From assembly GCF_016031615.1 (NCBI RefSeq), contig NZ_JACYXC010000001.1, forward strand, positions 434,001 to 498,000: DNA of 64,000 bases, in the 5' to 3' direction. This document shows, one piece after another, positions 1 to 8,976 of the stretch (position 1 is the first letter of the stretch; each line of letters opens with the position of its first letter). Origin of the DNA: Streptomyces pactum (lineage in GTDB: Bacteria; Actinomycetota; Actinomycetes; Streptomycetales; Streptomycetaceae). A program made the translations under genes and the position numbers. The notes below the pieces were generated by a model. That model was not told the origin of the DNA, did not search any database, and saw only the letters and a list, made by a program, of their open reading frames with translations.

Positions 1-102
1 GATGTCCTTGCCGGTGCTCTCCCGGACCGCGTCGCGCCAGGCCGCGCCGTCCGGCGCCGGGTCGGTCCCGGTCAGCTCGACGGAGGTGAAGTCGGGGATC
101 AT
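1..102 (-). CDS. mutB: methylmalonyl-CoA mutase large subunit, N-terminal fragment
   Basis: Only the first 34 codons lie in the window; the gene runs off the left edge. The ATG overlaps the stop codon of mutA in an ATGA arrangement, the usual translationally coupled order mutA-mutB. The visible N-terminus (MIPDFTSVEL) fits the start of the B12-binding catalytic subunit, which isomerises (R)-methylmalonyl-CoA and succinyl-CoA. In actinomycetes this links propionyl-CoA and odd-chain or branched-chain catabolism to the TCA cycle and supplies polyketide extender units. The assignment rests on the partner gene and the overlap; the catalytic and B12-binding parts are not visible. Confidence 0.85.
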   Translation of the reverse strand, partial: MIPDFTSVELTGTDPAPDGAAWRDAVRESTGKDI

Positions 103-1988
103 CGCGCCACTCCCATGATGTCCAGAGCCGAGGTGAGGACCTCGACCGCGTCGCAGCCCGCGTGGACGAAGGCGTCCACCCCGGCCCGCTCCAGCTCTTC
201 GCGGGCCTCGCCCGGGCGGCCCGCCAGGTAGACGCGGCGCGCGCCCGCGGCCTTCAGCTCCCGGGCGACCTCGACGGCCTGCTCGGCGTAGAGCGCGTCG
301 CTGGAGCACAGGCAGGCCACCGCGGCGCCGCTGGCGGCGAACGCCTCGGCGACGGTGCCGGCGGTCACCGTCACCGGGTCGTGCACCGCCTCGATGCCGC
401 CGGTCTGGAAGAGGTTGGCGGTGAACGCGGCGCGGGCGGTGTGGGCCGCGGCCGGGCCCAGGGCGGCGAGGAAGATCCTCGGGCGGGTGCCGTCGGCCGC
501 CAGGGCGGCGTCGGCGCGGGCCCGCAGCCGCTCGTACGCCTCGTCCCGGCGCACCCGGGGCAGCCCCCGGCCGGTCCCGGTTCCGGGGGCGGGTTCGCGG
601 ACCACGGGCTGCTCGGCGAGGTTCGGGTACTCGCTGACGCCGGTGATCGGCTCCTTGCGGCGCGCCAGGTCGCGGGAGCGGCGCTCCCAGGTGGCGGCGA
701 GCCGGTCGGCGACCAGGCCGCTCTCCAGCGCCTTCGCCATGCCGCCGGCGCGCTCGATCTCCTGGAACCAGGCCCAGGCGGCGTGGGCCACCTCGTCGGT
801 GAGCCGCTCCACGTACCAGGAGCCGCCGGCCGGGTCGATGACCCGCGCCAGGTGGGACTCCTCCAACAGGATGGTGGAGGTGTTGCGGGCGATCCGGCGG
901 GCGAAGTCGTCCGGCAGGCCGATCGCGTGGTCGAAGGGGAGCACGGTGACCGCGTCGGCGCCGCCGACCCCGGCGGCGAGGGCGGCGACCGTGGTGCGGA
1001 GCATGTTCACCCACGGGTCGCGGCGGGTCATCATCACCGCCGAGGTCACCGCGTGCTGGCGCTGCGCGGCGTGCGGTCCGGCCGCGCCGGACACCTCGGC
1101 GACCCGGGCCCACAGCCGGCGGGCGGCGCGCAGCTTGGCGATGGTGAGGAACTGGTCGGCGGTGGCGGCGTAGCGGAATTCCAGCTGGGCGCACGCCTGG
1201 TCCACGGTGAGTCCGGCCCCGGTCAGCGCGCGCAGGGTGGCGACCGCGGCGGCCAGCGAGCAGCCGAGCTCCTCGGCGGTGGAGCCGCCGGCCTCGTGGT
1301 AGGGCAGGGCGTCCACGGTGAACGCGCGCACCCCGGGGTGGTCGCGGCCGGCCAGCTGCGCCAGCTCGGTGGCGGCGGTCAGGTGGCCGGGGAGGTCGGC
1401 GTGGCGGCCGGTGCGGGCGGCGAGCGCGAAGGGGTCGGCGCCGAGGTTGCCGAGGGCGGCGTGCGGCGGCACCCGGCGGTCGGCGTACAGCCGCAGCAGG
1501 GCGCGGGCGGCGGCGTCGAAGTCCGCTCCGGCGTCCAGCACCACCGGCGCCAGGTCGAGGTACACGCCGTCGAGGGCCTGACCGAGCGCGTCGGCCGGCA
1601 CGCCGCCGTCACCGACCGCGAGCCACACCGAGGAGGCCCCGTTCTCCAGGTCGGCGAGGACCGCCGCGTTGGTGCGTGCGGGATCGGGGTGGGTGTGCCG
1701 CTGGCGTACGTCCCAGCCGGAGAGGGTGGCGCCTTCCGGGCGCGCACCGCGGACGTACGGGGCGAAGCCCGGGTACCCGGCGTCGCCGGGAGCGTCCTGC
1801 GCGGTGTACAGGGGGCGTACGGAGACGCCGTCCTGGAGCGCGGTCGCCAGCGCTTCTTCGGCGTCCGCGCCGGAGACATCCGTGGTACCGGACTTGCGCA
1901 GTACGCCTTCTACGAGGTGTTGCCATTGTTCCCGGGTCGCGTCCGGGAACTCGGCGGCCAGGGGAAGCCCGTCGGGGAGGACCGTCAT
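99..1988 (-). CDS. mutA: methylmalonyl-CoA mutase small (beta) subunit
   Basis: A 629-residue protein, the usual length for the non-catalytic subunit of heterodimeric methylmalonyl-CoA mutase. The N-terminal two thirds is the mutase TIM-barrel-type domain, with conserved stretches such as SAVMMTRRDPWVNMLRTT and FDHAIGLPDDFARRIARNTS near residues 318-370. The C-terminal 130 residues have the B12-binding-like flavodoxin fold but without a clear DxHxxG cobalamin-ligand motif, as expected for this subunit. It pairs with MutB in the cytoplasm to interconvert methylmalonyl-CoA and succinyl-CoA. The stop codon overlaps the mutB start. An ATG start fits the family N-terminus. The propionyl-CoA synthetase near 52-54 kb could feed the same pathway, but the two loci are far apart. 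Confidence 0.93.
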   Translation of the reverse strand: MTVLPDGLPLAAEFPDATREQWQHLVEGVLRKSGTTDVSGADAEEALATALQDGVSVRPLYTAQDAPGDAGYPGFAPYVRGARPEGATLSGWDVRQRHTHPDPARTNAAVLADLENGASSVWLAVGDGGVPADALGQALDGVYLDLAPVVLDAGADFDAAARALLRLYADRRVPPHAALGNLGADPFALAARTGRHADLPGHLTAATELAQLAGRDHPGVRAFTVDALPYHEAGGSTAEELGCSLAAAVATLRALTGAGLTVDQACAQLEFRYAATADQFLTIAKLRAARRLWARVAEVSGAAGPHAAQRQHAVTSAVMMTRRDPWVNMLRTTVAALAAGVGGADAVTVLPFDHAIGLPDDFARRIARNTSTILLEESHLARVIDPAGGSWYVERLTDEVAHAAWAWFQEIERAGGMAKALESGLVADRLAATWERRSRDLARRKEPITGVSEYPNLAEQPVVREPAPGTGTGRGLPRVRRDEAYERLRARADAALAADGTRPRIFLAALGPAAAHTARAAFTANLFQTGGIEAVHDPVTVTAGTVAEAFAASGAAVACLCSSDALYAEQAVEVARELKAAGARRVYLAGRPGEAREELERAGVDAFVHAGCDAVEVLTSALDIMGVAR

Positions 1989-2216
1989 GGTGGGACAGGC
2001 TAGTGGGCCGCGCTAAAGCGGGAGCAGAGGGTTCCGCTGTGACCTTCAACTCGTTGACCAGGGCACATACCCCGCGCCGGGCCCGGGCGGCGGTCCGGCC
2101 GCCCGGAAATGGAGCGGCCTGCCCGGTGCGACGGGGGATGCACACCGGGCAGGCACGAGGACCTTTTTACCGCATGCCGCGGTGGTCATGCACCAGAAAG
2201 GTGTTCGCTTCCAGGT

Positions 2217-3558
2217 TCAACAGATGACCGGCAGCGAGATCAAGCCACGGGCCCGGATCGAGGGCCGCCACCGCAATTCGTCCCGGGGTACCGCGAGCGC
2301 GAGCCCCGGCAGCCGCTCCAGCAGCGCCGTCAGCGCGATTTCGGTCTCCATCCGGGCCAGCGGGGCGCCCAGGCAGTAATGGAAACCGTGGCCCAGCGCA
2401 AGATGCCCGGAATGGCCACGAAACGGATCGAGGCGGTCCGCCTCCGGAAAGCGCCTCGGGTCGCGGTTCGCGGATGCCAGCGAGAGCAGCACGGTCTCGC
2501 CCGCGGGCACGGTCACCCCGCCGATCGCCACGTCCTCGCGCGGAAAGCGCCGGATCGCCAGCGGCGCGGGGCCGTCGTGGCGCGCGAACTCGTCCACCGC
2601 CGCGGCGACGCGCTCCGGCTCGTCGCGCAGCCGCCGCAGCAGATCGGGGCGGTCGAGCAGGGCGAGGACGGCGTTGCCGATGAGGTGGACGGTGTTCTCG
2701 TAGCCGGCGAAGAGGATGAGGAAGGCGAGCGAGGTCAGCTCGTCCTCGGTGAGCCGGTCGCCGCCGGCGGGCAGGGGACCCGGCGGGGGCCCGGTCGGCC
2801 GTCGGGGCCGGGCCGGGGTCCGCGGGGCCCGGTCGGCCGTCGGGGCCGGAAGATCCGGAGGGGCCGGGGCCAGCGGGGTCCGCCGCGGCGGCGGACGGGT
2901 CGTCGCGGACCGCGATCAGGGCGGAGAGCAGGTCGTCGCCCGGGTCGGCGCGCTTGGTGGCGATGAGCCCGGTGTAGAAGCGCAGCATCCGGCCGACGGC
3001 CTCCCGGGTCTCCTCCGGCCGCTGCGGATCGGGGGTGATCATGGCGTCGGTCCAGGCGCGGAAGTCCGGGCGGTCGCGGCGGGGGACGCCCAGCAGGTCG
3101 CAGATCACCGTGATGGGCAGCGGCGCGGCGTAGCGGGCGATCAGGTCCCCGCCGCCGTCGGCGGCGATGCCGTCCAGCAGTTCGTCGGCGAGCCGCCGGA
3201 CGGGCTCACGCATCGCCTCCACCCGGCCGGTGGTGAACGCCTTCACCACCATCCGCCGGACCCGGGTGTGGTCCGGCGGATCCATGTTGAGCAGATTGGC
3301 GTCGAGCGCGGGTGGCAGTGAGAAACCCTGGTAGTTCCCGGGCAGGGCGTGCCGGCGGTCCAGGGCGAGCCGCGGATCGGCGAGCGCCTGCCGGACGTCG
3401 TCGTACCGGGTCACCAGCCAGGCCGTGCGGCCGTCCGGGTGACGGACCCGGTGCACCGGGCCGGCCTCACGCAGCCGGGCGAGGGCGGCGTACGGATCGG
3501 CGATCAGGGTGGCGGCGTCGATGGGTTCCGGGGCCCGGGGGGCGGCGCTCTTCTCCAT
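2217..3558 (-). pseudogene. cytochrome P450, frameshifted in an inserted linker
   Basis: The N-terminal half starts at the ATG at 3558 (MEKSAAPRAPEP) and reads as a CYP107-like bacterial P450 through the B-C and F-G regions (for example NMDPPDHTRVRRMV). It then enters a Gly/Pro/Ala-rich stretch and loses frame between about 2880 and 2770. The other half continues in a different frame with the I-helix FAGYENT, the K-helix ExxR (EFAR) and the haem-ligand motif GHGFHYCLGAPLAR, ending at 2217. One extra base, or two missing, would restore a single protein of about 440 residues. The shift coincides with two 26-bp direct repeats 38 bp apart. It could be a true pseudogene, a copy-number-dependent gene or an assembly error. 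Substrate unknown; haem monooxygenases of this type usually need ferredoxin partners, none of which is adjacent. It lies upstream of mutA on the same strand. Confidence 0.8.
2786..2849. repeat. 26-bp direct repeat (38-bp period) inside the P450
   Basis: A 26-bp GC-only sequence with a single T occurs at 2786-2811 and again at 2824-2849; a more degenerate related stretch follows near 2860-2882. It encodes the low-complexity insertion between the P450 F-G region and the I-helix and sits where the reading frame is lost. The period of 38 is not a multiple of 3, so gain or loss of one unit shifts the frame. With two units the downstream half is out of frame; zero or three units would be in frame. 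Confidence 0.85.
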
Positions 3559-4652
3559 GACCGACGACTCTATGACCGCCCGCCGGACGGCCGCCCCGGG
3601 ACGGCGGGCGGCCCCGTCCGCCGCGCGGTCCGTTGCTACGAAGGGCCGGGACGCCGAGGCGGCGCCGGATCTCCCGACGCCGCCTGCGGGGTGGCCCCGA
3701 CCCCCGTCCGGGGCCACCTCGTCCCTCCGCCGCCCCTCCCCCGCCGGCGGGCGGTTAAGGGGGTCGCGGCGCCTCGGGCGCCGCGTACCGGGGCGGGCAC
3801 GGCGGGTGGCGCACCCGGCGGTCCGGACAGGCCGCTCGCGGCTCCCCGGCCGGGTCCGCGGACCCGGCGCCGGTCACCGGCGGCCCGCGCCGGCTCGGGT
3901 ACGCACCCTCCGGATCGTACGAACCACACAGCGGCGCGACAGCTTCCGCTACGGCAGCAAGTTGCCAATCGGTGAAACCGGGCCCACGTGCCTTGACACG
4001 GAAGGTGTCCAGCACCCGTACATCCCCCGAGCGGCGCGGAGACACGACGCGGCGCGTGAGGTACGGCGAGGCGCGGGAGGGGCAGGTCGTGTGGCCCGGG
4101 ACGGCCGCGTCGGGTGTGGTCCGGGACGGGCAGGTCGAGCGCGCGCACGGCGCGCGGGCGGGAGAAACGTCCGGTGGTACGTCCGTGGATGCCTCGGTGT
4201 GCGGGCAGCCGGTGCGGTCGCGCCGACCGGACGCGGAATGCGCTGCCCCGGGCGGCCGTACCCCGGGTCCCGTGACGTGCCCGTCCACTCGGCGACGGCC
4301 GGGCACGGCGCGCCGGTCCACCGGACGCCGGGGGCACACACAGCCCGCCGGTCCGCAGGAAGCCGGGGTGCACGGCACAACGGTCGGCAGCACGCCGGTG
4401 GACAGCACGCCGATACGCAGGGCGCCGATACGCGGAGGCGGGAGACCGGCGCGGTGGACGTCCGGGCATCGCTCGGACGTCAGGTCACCGCTCGCCCTCC
4501 CCGTCGCCGGCCCGGCGCGGGGCCTCCACCGGAGTGCTGCCGCGCGGTCGGGCCGGACGTCCTGGCGGGCACCGGGCCGATCCGTGCGCGGGGGCCCGGC
4601 CCGCCGGGATCGCGGTGGAGCGCCCGGCGTCCCGCCGGTGTACCGGGGGCGG
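3559..4652. other. noncoding stretch, 1.1 kb
   Basis: I see no credible gene. All long open frames here are Arg/Pro/Gly-rich without domain similarity and overlap each other on both strands. The stretch has short imperfect GGTCCGG/CCGGACC-type repeats and, near 4375-4440, several copies of a CAGCACGCCG/CGCCGATACGC-like word. It lies upstream of the P450, so the P450 promoter should be near its left end, but I cannot place it. Confidence 0.5.
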
Positions 4653-4823
4653 TCAGTCCACGCCCTGGAGGATGTGCGGTTCGGCGAGGTCGTCCTCGTA
4701 GCCGGCGAGCCGGATGGGCGCGGAGCGGGCCCACACCTCAAGGGTGCCGAGCTCGTCCTGTCTGGCGGGGCGCTGGTCGCGCTCCGCGGCCAGGTCGCTG
4801 CGCGGGGTCTTCTCGGGAGTCAC
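4653..4823 (-). CDS. small orphan peptide, 56 residues
   Basis: A GTG start at 4823 is preceded 7 bases upstream by GAAGGAG, one of the best ribosome binding sites in this region. The product is a very acidic 56-residue peptide with no signal peptide: a charged N-terminal half (EKTPRSDLAAERDQRPARQDE) and a C-terminal half with Trp, Tyr and His (GTLEVWARSAPIRLAGYEDD, then LAEPHILQGVD). I do not recognise the family. Size, a leader-like charged half and an aromatic C-terminal core are compatible with a RiPP precursor or a small regulatory protein, but no obvious maturation enzyme is adjacent. The nearest candidate is the frameshifted P450 1.1 kb downstream on the same strand. Low confidence on function, good confidence that it is translated. 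Confidence 0.6.
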   Translation of the reverse strand: MTPEKTPRSDLAAERDQRPARQDELGTLEVWARSAPIRLAGYEDDLAEPHILQGVD

Positions 4824-4982
4824 CGCACACTCCTTCGTGTCGGGACCGGATCGTGCCGACGCACGCGTCACCGGGCGCCGCACGCCCGGTAGGGCTGATC
4901 AGGGGAACACTTCGGACGCTGTGGCGATCCGTTGCGCCCCAGATTAGCGACACCATCCCGCCGGCGCGCGCCGGTTCTCCGC

Positions 4983-5020
4983 CGCCGCCGTCCGGGCGTG
5001 ATCACACCCGGACGGCGGCG
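4983..5020. promoter_or_regulatory. 38-bp perfect inverted repeat between divergent genes
   Basis: Perfect 14-bp arms (CGCCGCCGTCCGGG and its complement) flank a 10-base spacer centred on TGATCA, itself palindromic. The element sits between the divergent starts of the 56-residue peptide gene and the DUF3048 lipoprotein gene, about 70 bp upstream of the lipoprotein GTG. It could be an operator for a dimeric regulator or an RNA hairpin in the leader of the lipoprotein transcript. There is no U-tract, so a simple terminator is less likely. Confidence 0.5.
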
Positions 5021-5091
5021 GGCGGGGGTGCACGGTGCCGCCGCACGTGGTGAGCTGGACCGCAGGGCTCGACCCGGAAGGGGTGAGGACC

Positions 5092-6060
5092 GTGCGGGGC
5101 GAACGCACCGGGGGCGCCGGTACCCGGCGGCTGCTCGGGCTGCTGGCGGCCGTGCTGCTGGCGGCGGTGCCCGCCTGCGGCGGTGACGGCGGGGACGGCG
5201 GGGACGGCGACGGCAGGTCGCCGCTGACCGGGGAGGCGGCCGAGCCGGGGCCGGTGCTGGCGGTGAAGGTGGACAACGTGGGTCCCGCCCGGCCGCAGAC
5301 CGGGGTGGGCCGGGCCGATGTGGTCTACGTCGAGCAGGTGGAGGGCGGGCTGACCCGGCTGATGGCGGTCTTCTCGTCCCGGCTGCCGCCCTCCGTCGGG
5401 CCCGTCCGCAGCGCCCGGGAGACCGACCTGGACCTGCTGCGCCAGTACGGCAGTCCCGCGCTGGCCTACTCCGGGGTGCAGGCCAAGCTCCAGCCGGCCA
5501 TCGACGACGCCCCGCTCCACCCGCTGCCGCCCGGCCGGGCGGAGGACGCCTACGAGCGGAGCGACAACCGGGCGGCGCCGCACAACCTGTACGTCCGCCC
5601 GGCCGCGGCGCTGCGCCACGCGCCCGGTGCCGACGATGCGCCGGACATCGGTTTCCGGTTCGGCCCCGCCCCCTCCGGCGGGCGGGAGACCCGGGTGCGG
5701 CGGGTGACGTACCCGGCGGCCGAAGTCGCGTTCAGCTGGTCGCCGGAGCGGAGACGGTGGCTGGTGTCGATGGACGGCGAACCGGCCGTCACCACCGACG
5801 GCGGGCGGCTGGCCGCCGCGACGGTGGTCGTCCAGTACGTGGACATCGCGGACTCGCACTTCCGCGACAAGTTCGGCAACGTCTCACCGCTCACCCGGAC
5901 GACCGGGTCGGGCACCGCGCTGGTGCTGCGCGACGGCAGGTCCTACCCGGCGCGCTGGCAGCGGCCGGACGCCGGGGACGGCACCGAGTTCACCACCGAG
6001 AGCGGTGACCGGCTGAACTTCGCCGCCGGCCCGGTGTGGGTGGTCTTCGCGCCGTGGTGA
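5092..6060 (+). CDS. DUF3048-domain (YerB-like) lipoprotein
   Basis: The GTG at 5092 is chosen because it follows an AAGGGG/GAGG ribosome binding site and starts a clear lipoprotein signal peptide: VRGERTGGAGTRR, then the hydrophobic LLGLLAAVLLAAV, then the lipobox VPAC. A Gly/Asp linker follows the acylated Cys. The rest (about 300 residues) matches DUF3048 proteins, with DNVGPARPQTGVGRADVVYVE and VGPVRSARETDLDLLRQYGSP as recognisable blocks and an N-terminal and a C-terminal DUF3048 lobe. It should be a membrane-anchored extracytoplasmic protein. The biochemical role of the family is not established. A start 19 codons earlier (5035) is possible but has no binding site. Confidence 0.85.
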   Translation: MRGERTGGAGTRRLLGLLAAVLLAAVPACGGDGGDGGDGDGRSPLTGEAAEPGPVLAVKVDNVGPARPQTGVGRADVVYVEQVEGGLTRLMAVFSSRLPPSVGPVRSARETDLDLLRQYGSPALAYSGVQAKLQPAIDDAPLHPLPPGRAEDAYERSDNRAAPHNLYVRPAAALRHAPGADDAPDIGFRFGPAPSGGRETRVRRVTYPAAEVAFSWSPERRRWLVSMDGEPAVTTDGGRLAAATVVVQYVDIADSHFRDKFGNVSPLTRTTGSGTALVLRDGRSYPARWQRPDAGDGTEFTTESGDRLNFAAGPVWVVFAPW

Positions 6061-6565
6061 CCGCGCCCGGGCCGCGTACCCCGGGCGGCGCATCACCCGT
6101 CGGTCGCGCCTGTCCGGCACGGCCGGCCCTTACCAGGGGCGTACGCCGCACGGATCCGCCCCGGGCGGCACGGGCGGCCCGTTGCCCGGGCGCCCCGCCC
6201 CGCCCGCCGACCTGCGGATTTCTCAGTTCTCGGAGCCGTTCACCGACCCGCCGGGCCGGCGGTTCAAAACACCCCGGCGAGATGCGCGTGAATGACCGCG
6301 GCCAAATGGGAACGGATAATTGATGTATTAATCAAAAACCCGTCGGCAGCCCGCCGCCGGGGCCGCGCCTTGCCGCCGCGCGCCGGGCTCGGTATATCAT
6401 GCGAGAAGCTGACCTGTGGGGGGTTTCAGCCTGCACCGGGCCCATTCGCCGAGAATTGTCCGAGCGCTTCGGAAATTCCACAAGAATGGCGTCCGGTGAC
6501 GTGTTCATTCCGGGAAGACCACCGACCGGTCCCGGAATGGGCGGGGAAGACAGTGGGGGATGTGG
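6061..6565. other. AT-rich upstream region of the SARP gene
   Basis: 505 bases without a gene. The part from 6255 to 6345 is conspicuously AT-rich for this genome and contains a small inverted repeat, TTGAT-N6-ATCAA (6320-6335). This is the likely control region of the following regulator; see the promoter entry at 6370. Confidence 0.5.
6370..6398 (+). promoter_or_regulatory. candidate promoter for the SARP gene
   Basis: TTGCCG (6370-6375) and TATATC (6393-6398) are separated by 17 bases, the best sigma-70-like pair I can find upstream of the regulator. It would give a leader of about 160 nt. Assigned by eye only. Confidence 0.35.
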
Positions 6566-7342
6566 ATGAGGTACGAAATACTGGGGCCGCTGCGTGTCGT
6601 GGACGGCCCGGAAACCATCTCCGTCAGGGCGCACAAGGTGCGGCTGCTGCTGGCCACCCTGCTGGTCCGCGCGGACCGGGAGGTGTCGGTCGAGCAGTTG
6701 GTCACCGAGATCTGGGGGGACGCCCCGCCGCGCCGCTACCTCGCCGGTCTCCACGTCTACGTGTCGCAGCTGCGCAAGTTCCTGCACCGGCCCGGCACCG
6801 CCGGTCCGATCGTCACCCAGCCACCGGGGTACTGCCTGCGCCTTGGCACCGACGAGTTCGACCTCCACCGTTTCGAGGCGCTGGCCGAGGAGGGCCGCGC
6901 CCTGGCGAAGGCGGAGCGGCACGCGGAGGCCACCGCGACGCTGGAGACGGCCCTGGGGCTGTGGCGCGGCCCCGCGCTCAGCGGGATGCGTGACGGCCCG
7001 ATCGTCGGCGGTTTCGCGGTCTGGCTGGACGAGCTGCGGCTGGAGTCGATCGACACCCTCGTCGCCTCCCGGATGGCGCTCGGCCAGCACCGCCGGCTGG
7101 TGCCCTATCTGTACGCCCTGGTCGCCGAGCACCCGCTGCGGGAGAACTTCTACCGGCAGTTGATGGTCGCCCTCTACCGGTCCGAGTGCCAGGCGGAGGC
7201 GCTGAAGGTCTTCCAGTCCGCGCGCCGGGCGATCCTCGACGAGCTGGGCCTGGAGCCGTGCCGGGCGCTCCAGCACACCCATCGCGCGGTGCTGGCGGCG
7301 GACGAGGCGCTGCTGGACCGGGCGGCGGCCCTGGCCGGTTGA
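6566..7342 (+). CDS. SARP/AfsR-family transcriptional regulator
   Basis: A 258-residue protein with the two-domain layout of small SARPs. An OmpR/PhoB-type winged helix spans about residues 1-95 (MRYEILGPLRVVDG to TQPPGYCLRL), and a bacterial transcriptional activation domain of TPR-like helices spans about 100-245 (ALAEEGRALAKAERHAEATATLE to LGLEPCRALQ). The family activates secondary-metabolite genes by binding heptameric direct repeats near -35. No biosynthetic cluster is adjacent, so this looks like an orphan or distal regulator. The ATG at 6566 is preferred over the one at 6560 because GGGGA (6555-6559) is then 6 bases upstream. The AT-rich region upstream suggests its own controlled promoter. 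Confidence 0.9.
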   Translation: MRYEILGPLRVVDGPETISVRAHKVRLLLATLLVRADREVSVEQLVTEIWGDAPPRRYLAGLHVYVSQLRKFLHRPGTAGPIVTQPPGYCLRLGTDEFDLHRFEALAEEGRALAKAERHAEATATLETALGLWRGPALSGMRDGPIVGGFAVWLDELRLESIDTLVASRMALGQHRRLVPYLYALVAEHPLRENFYRQLMVALYRSECQAEALKVFQSARRAILDELGLEPCRALQHTHRAVLAADEALLDRAAALAG

Positions 7343-7398
7343 ACCCGGCGCGCCCCGGCAGCCGCCGGGCGGGGCGGGCGGCGTAGGATGCTCAGGCC

Positions 7399-8976
7399 AT
7401 GGGATACCTCGCCGAGCTGGACAGACGCCTCTTCGCCCGGGTGGCGGCCGGCCGGCTGCGCGCGGCCCACCCGGTGCTCCCCCGGCTGAGCAGAGCGGCC
7501 GACCACGGCCTGCTGTGGTTCGGCACGGCCGCCGTACTGGCCACCGTCGGGGGCCGTACCGCGCGCCGGGCCGCGCTGCGCGGCGTGGGCTCGCTCGCCG
7601 CCGCGTCCCTGGTCACCAACACCGTGGCCAAGTGGACCGTGGACCGCCGGCGGCCGCTCGTCGACGCGGTGCCGCTGATCCGCCGGCCGGTGCGTCAGCC
7701 GGTGAGCAGTTCGTTCCCCTCCGGGCACTCCGCCTCGGCCGCCGCGTTCGCCGCCGGCGTCGCCCTGGAGTCCACCCGCTACGGCGCGGTGGTCGCCCCC
7801 GTGGCGGCCGGGGTCGCCGCCTCCCGGGTCTACGTCGGGGTGCACTACCCCAGCGATGTGCTGGCCGGCATCGTGCTGGGCGTCGGCGCCGCCGCGCTCA
7901 CCCGCCGCTGGTGGCCGCCGCGCCCCCAGGTCCCGGCCCAGGCCCCGCGCCATGTGTCGGCGCCGGCGCTGCCCGAGGGCCGCGGGCTGGTGATCGTGGT
8001 CAACTCCACCGCCGGGACCGGGCCGGTCCCGGTGCTCTCCCCGGCCGAACGGCTGCGCGCCCTGCTGCCCGGCGCCGAGACCGTCGAGTACGGCCCGGAC
8101 GACGACCTCGGCGCGCTGCTGGGGCAGGCCGCCCGCCGCGCCGCCGAGGCGGGCGGCGCGCTGGGCGTCTGCGGCGGGGACGGCAGCGTCAACGCCGCGG
8201 CGGCGGTGGCCGCCGAGCACCGGCTGCCGCTGGCCGTCTTCCCCGGCGGCACCCTCAACCACTTCGCCCTGGACGTCGGGGTGCCGGACATCGAGGACAC
8301 CGCGTACGCGGTGACCCAGGGCGAGGCCATCGCCGTGGACCTGGCGCGGGCCACGCCGACCGACGGGCGGCCCGGCCGTCCCATCCCGTTCGTCAACACC
8401 TTCGGCATCGGGCTCTACCCCGAACTCGTGCACATCCGCGAGGGGTTGGAGAAGCGGCTCGGCAAGTGGCCGGCCGCGGCCGTCGCGCTGGCCCGGGTAC
8501 TGCGCGAGGGCGAGCCGATGAGCATCGAGATCAACGGCCGCCCGCACCGGCCCTGGCTGCTGTTCGTGGGCAACGGCCGGTACGCGCCCGAGGGGTTCGC
8601 GCCTGCCTACCGGCCGCGGCTGGACGACGGGCTGCTGGACGTGCGGGTGGTGGACAGCGAACCGCGGCTGGCGCGCACGCGGCTGGTGCTGGCCGCGCTC
8701 ACCGGCACCCTGGGCCGTTCCCACGTCTACACCTCGGTACAGGTCCGGCGCCTGCGGCTGTCGGGCCTGCACGACGTGGACGTGCGGGCGCACGACGGCG
8801 AGGTGTTCCGGGCACCGGACGCGCTGGTGATCGACAAGCTCCCGGCGGCACTCACCGTCTACCGCCCGGCGGCGGTCCGCAACGAGGTGCTGCAGACCGC
8901 CCGCGCGGCGGCCGAGGCCGCCCGCCGGCTGCGGCCCGACGTCACCCCGGTGCCCCCGGACGTGACCGGCAGCTGA
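7399..8976 (+). CDS. PAP2 phosphatase / diacylglycerol kinase-like fusion
   Basis: A 525-residue two-domain lipid enzyme. The N-terminal half is a membrane PAP2 phosphatase with the full signature: Lys78-x6-Arg-Pro (KWTVDRRRP), PSGH at 107-110, and SR-x5-His-x3-Asp at 142-153 (SRVYVGVHYPSD). After a Pro/Ala linker near residue 175-190 comes a soluble lipid/diacylglycerol kinase catalytic domain with the nucleotide-binding GGDGSVN at 259-265 and the PGGTLNHFALD block. The combination suggests coupled dephosphorylation and phosphorylation of a lipid at the membrane, such as phosphatidic acid/diacylglycerol or a polyprenyl phosphate; the true substrate is not shown. Such fusions are known in actinobacteria. 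It starts 56 bp after the SARP gene and may be co-transcribed. Confidence 0.92.
   Translation: MGYLAELDRRLFARVAAGRLRAAHPVLPRLSRAADHGLLWFGTAAVLATVGGRTARRAALRGVGSLAAASLVTNTVAKWTVDRRRPLVDAVPLIRRPVRQPVSSSFPSGHSASAAAFAAGVALESTRYGAVVAPVAAGVAASRVYVGVHYPSDVLAGIVLGVGAAALTRRWWPPRPQVPAQAPRHVSAPALPEGRGLVIVVNSTAGTGPVPVLSPAERLRALLPGAETVEYGPDDDLGALLGQAARRAAEAGGALGVCGGDGSVNAAAAVAAEHRLPLAVFPGGTLNHFALDVGVPDIEDTAYAVTQGEAIAVDLARATPTDGRPGRPIPFVNTFGIGLYPELVHIREGLEKRLGKWPAAAVALARVLREGEPMSIEINGRPHRPWLLFVGNGRYAPEGFAPAYRPRLDDGLLDVRVVDSEPRLARTRLVLAALTGTLGRSHVYTSVQVRRLRLSGLHDVDVRAHDGEVFRAPDALVIDKLPAALTVYRPAAVRNEVLQTARAAAEAARRLRPDVTPVPPDVTGS

Noticed and set aside
3636..4469. Long Arg/Pro-rich frames in the 1.1-kb gap next to the P450
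   Set aside because: No domain, no ribosome binding site, and several mutually overlapping frames on both strands of the same kind.
6566..8976. SARP regulator as marker of a biosynthetic gene cluster
   Set aside because: No polyketide, peptide-synthetase, terpene or tailoring gene set is adjacent; the neighbours are general lipid and transport genes.
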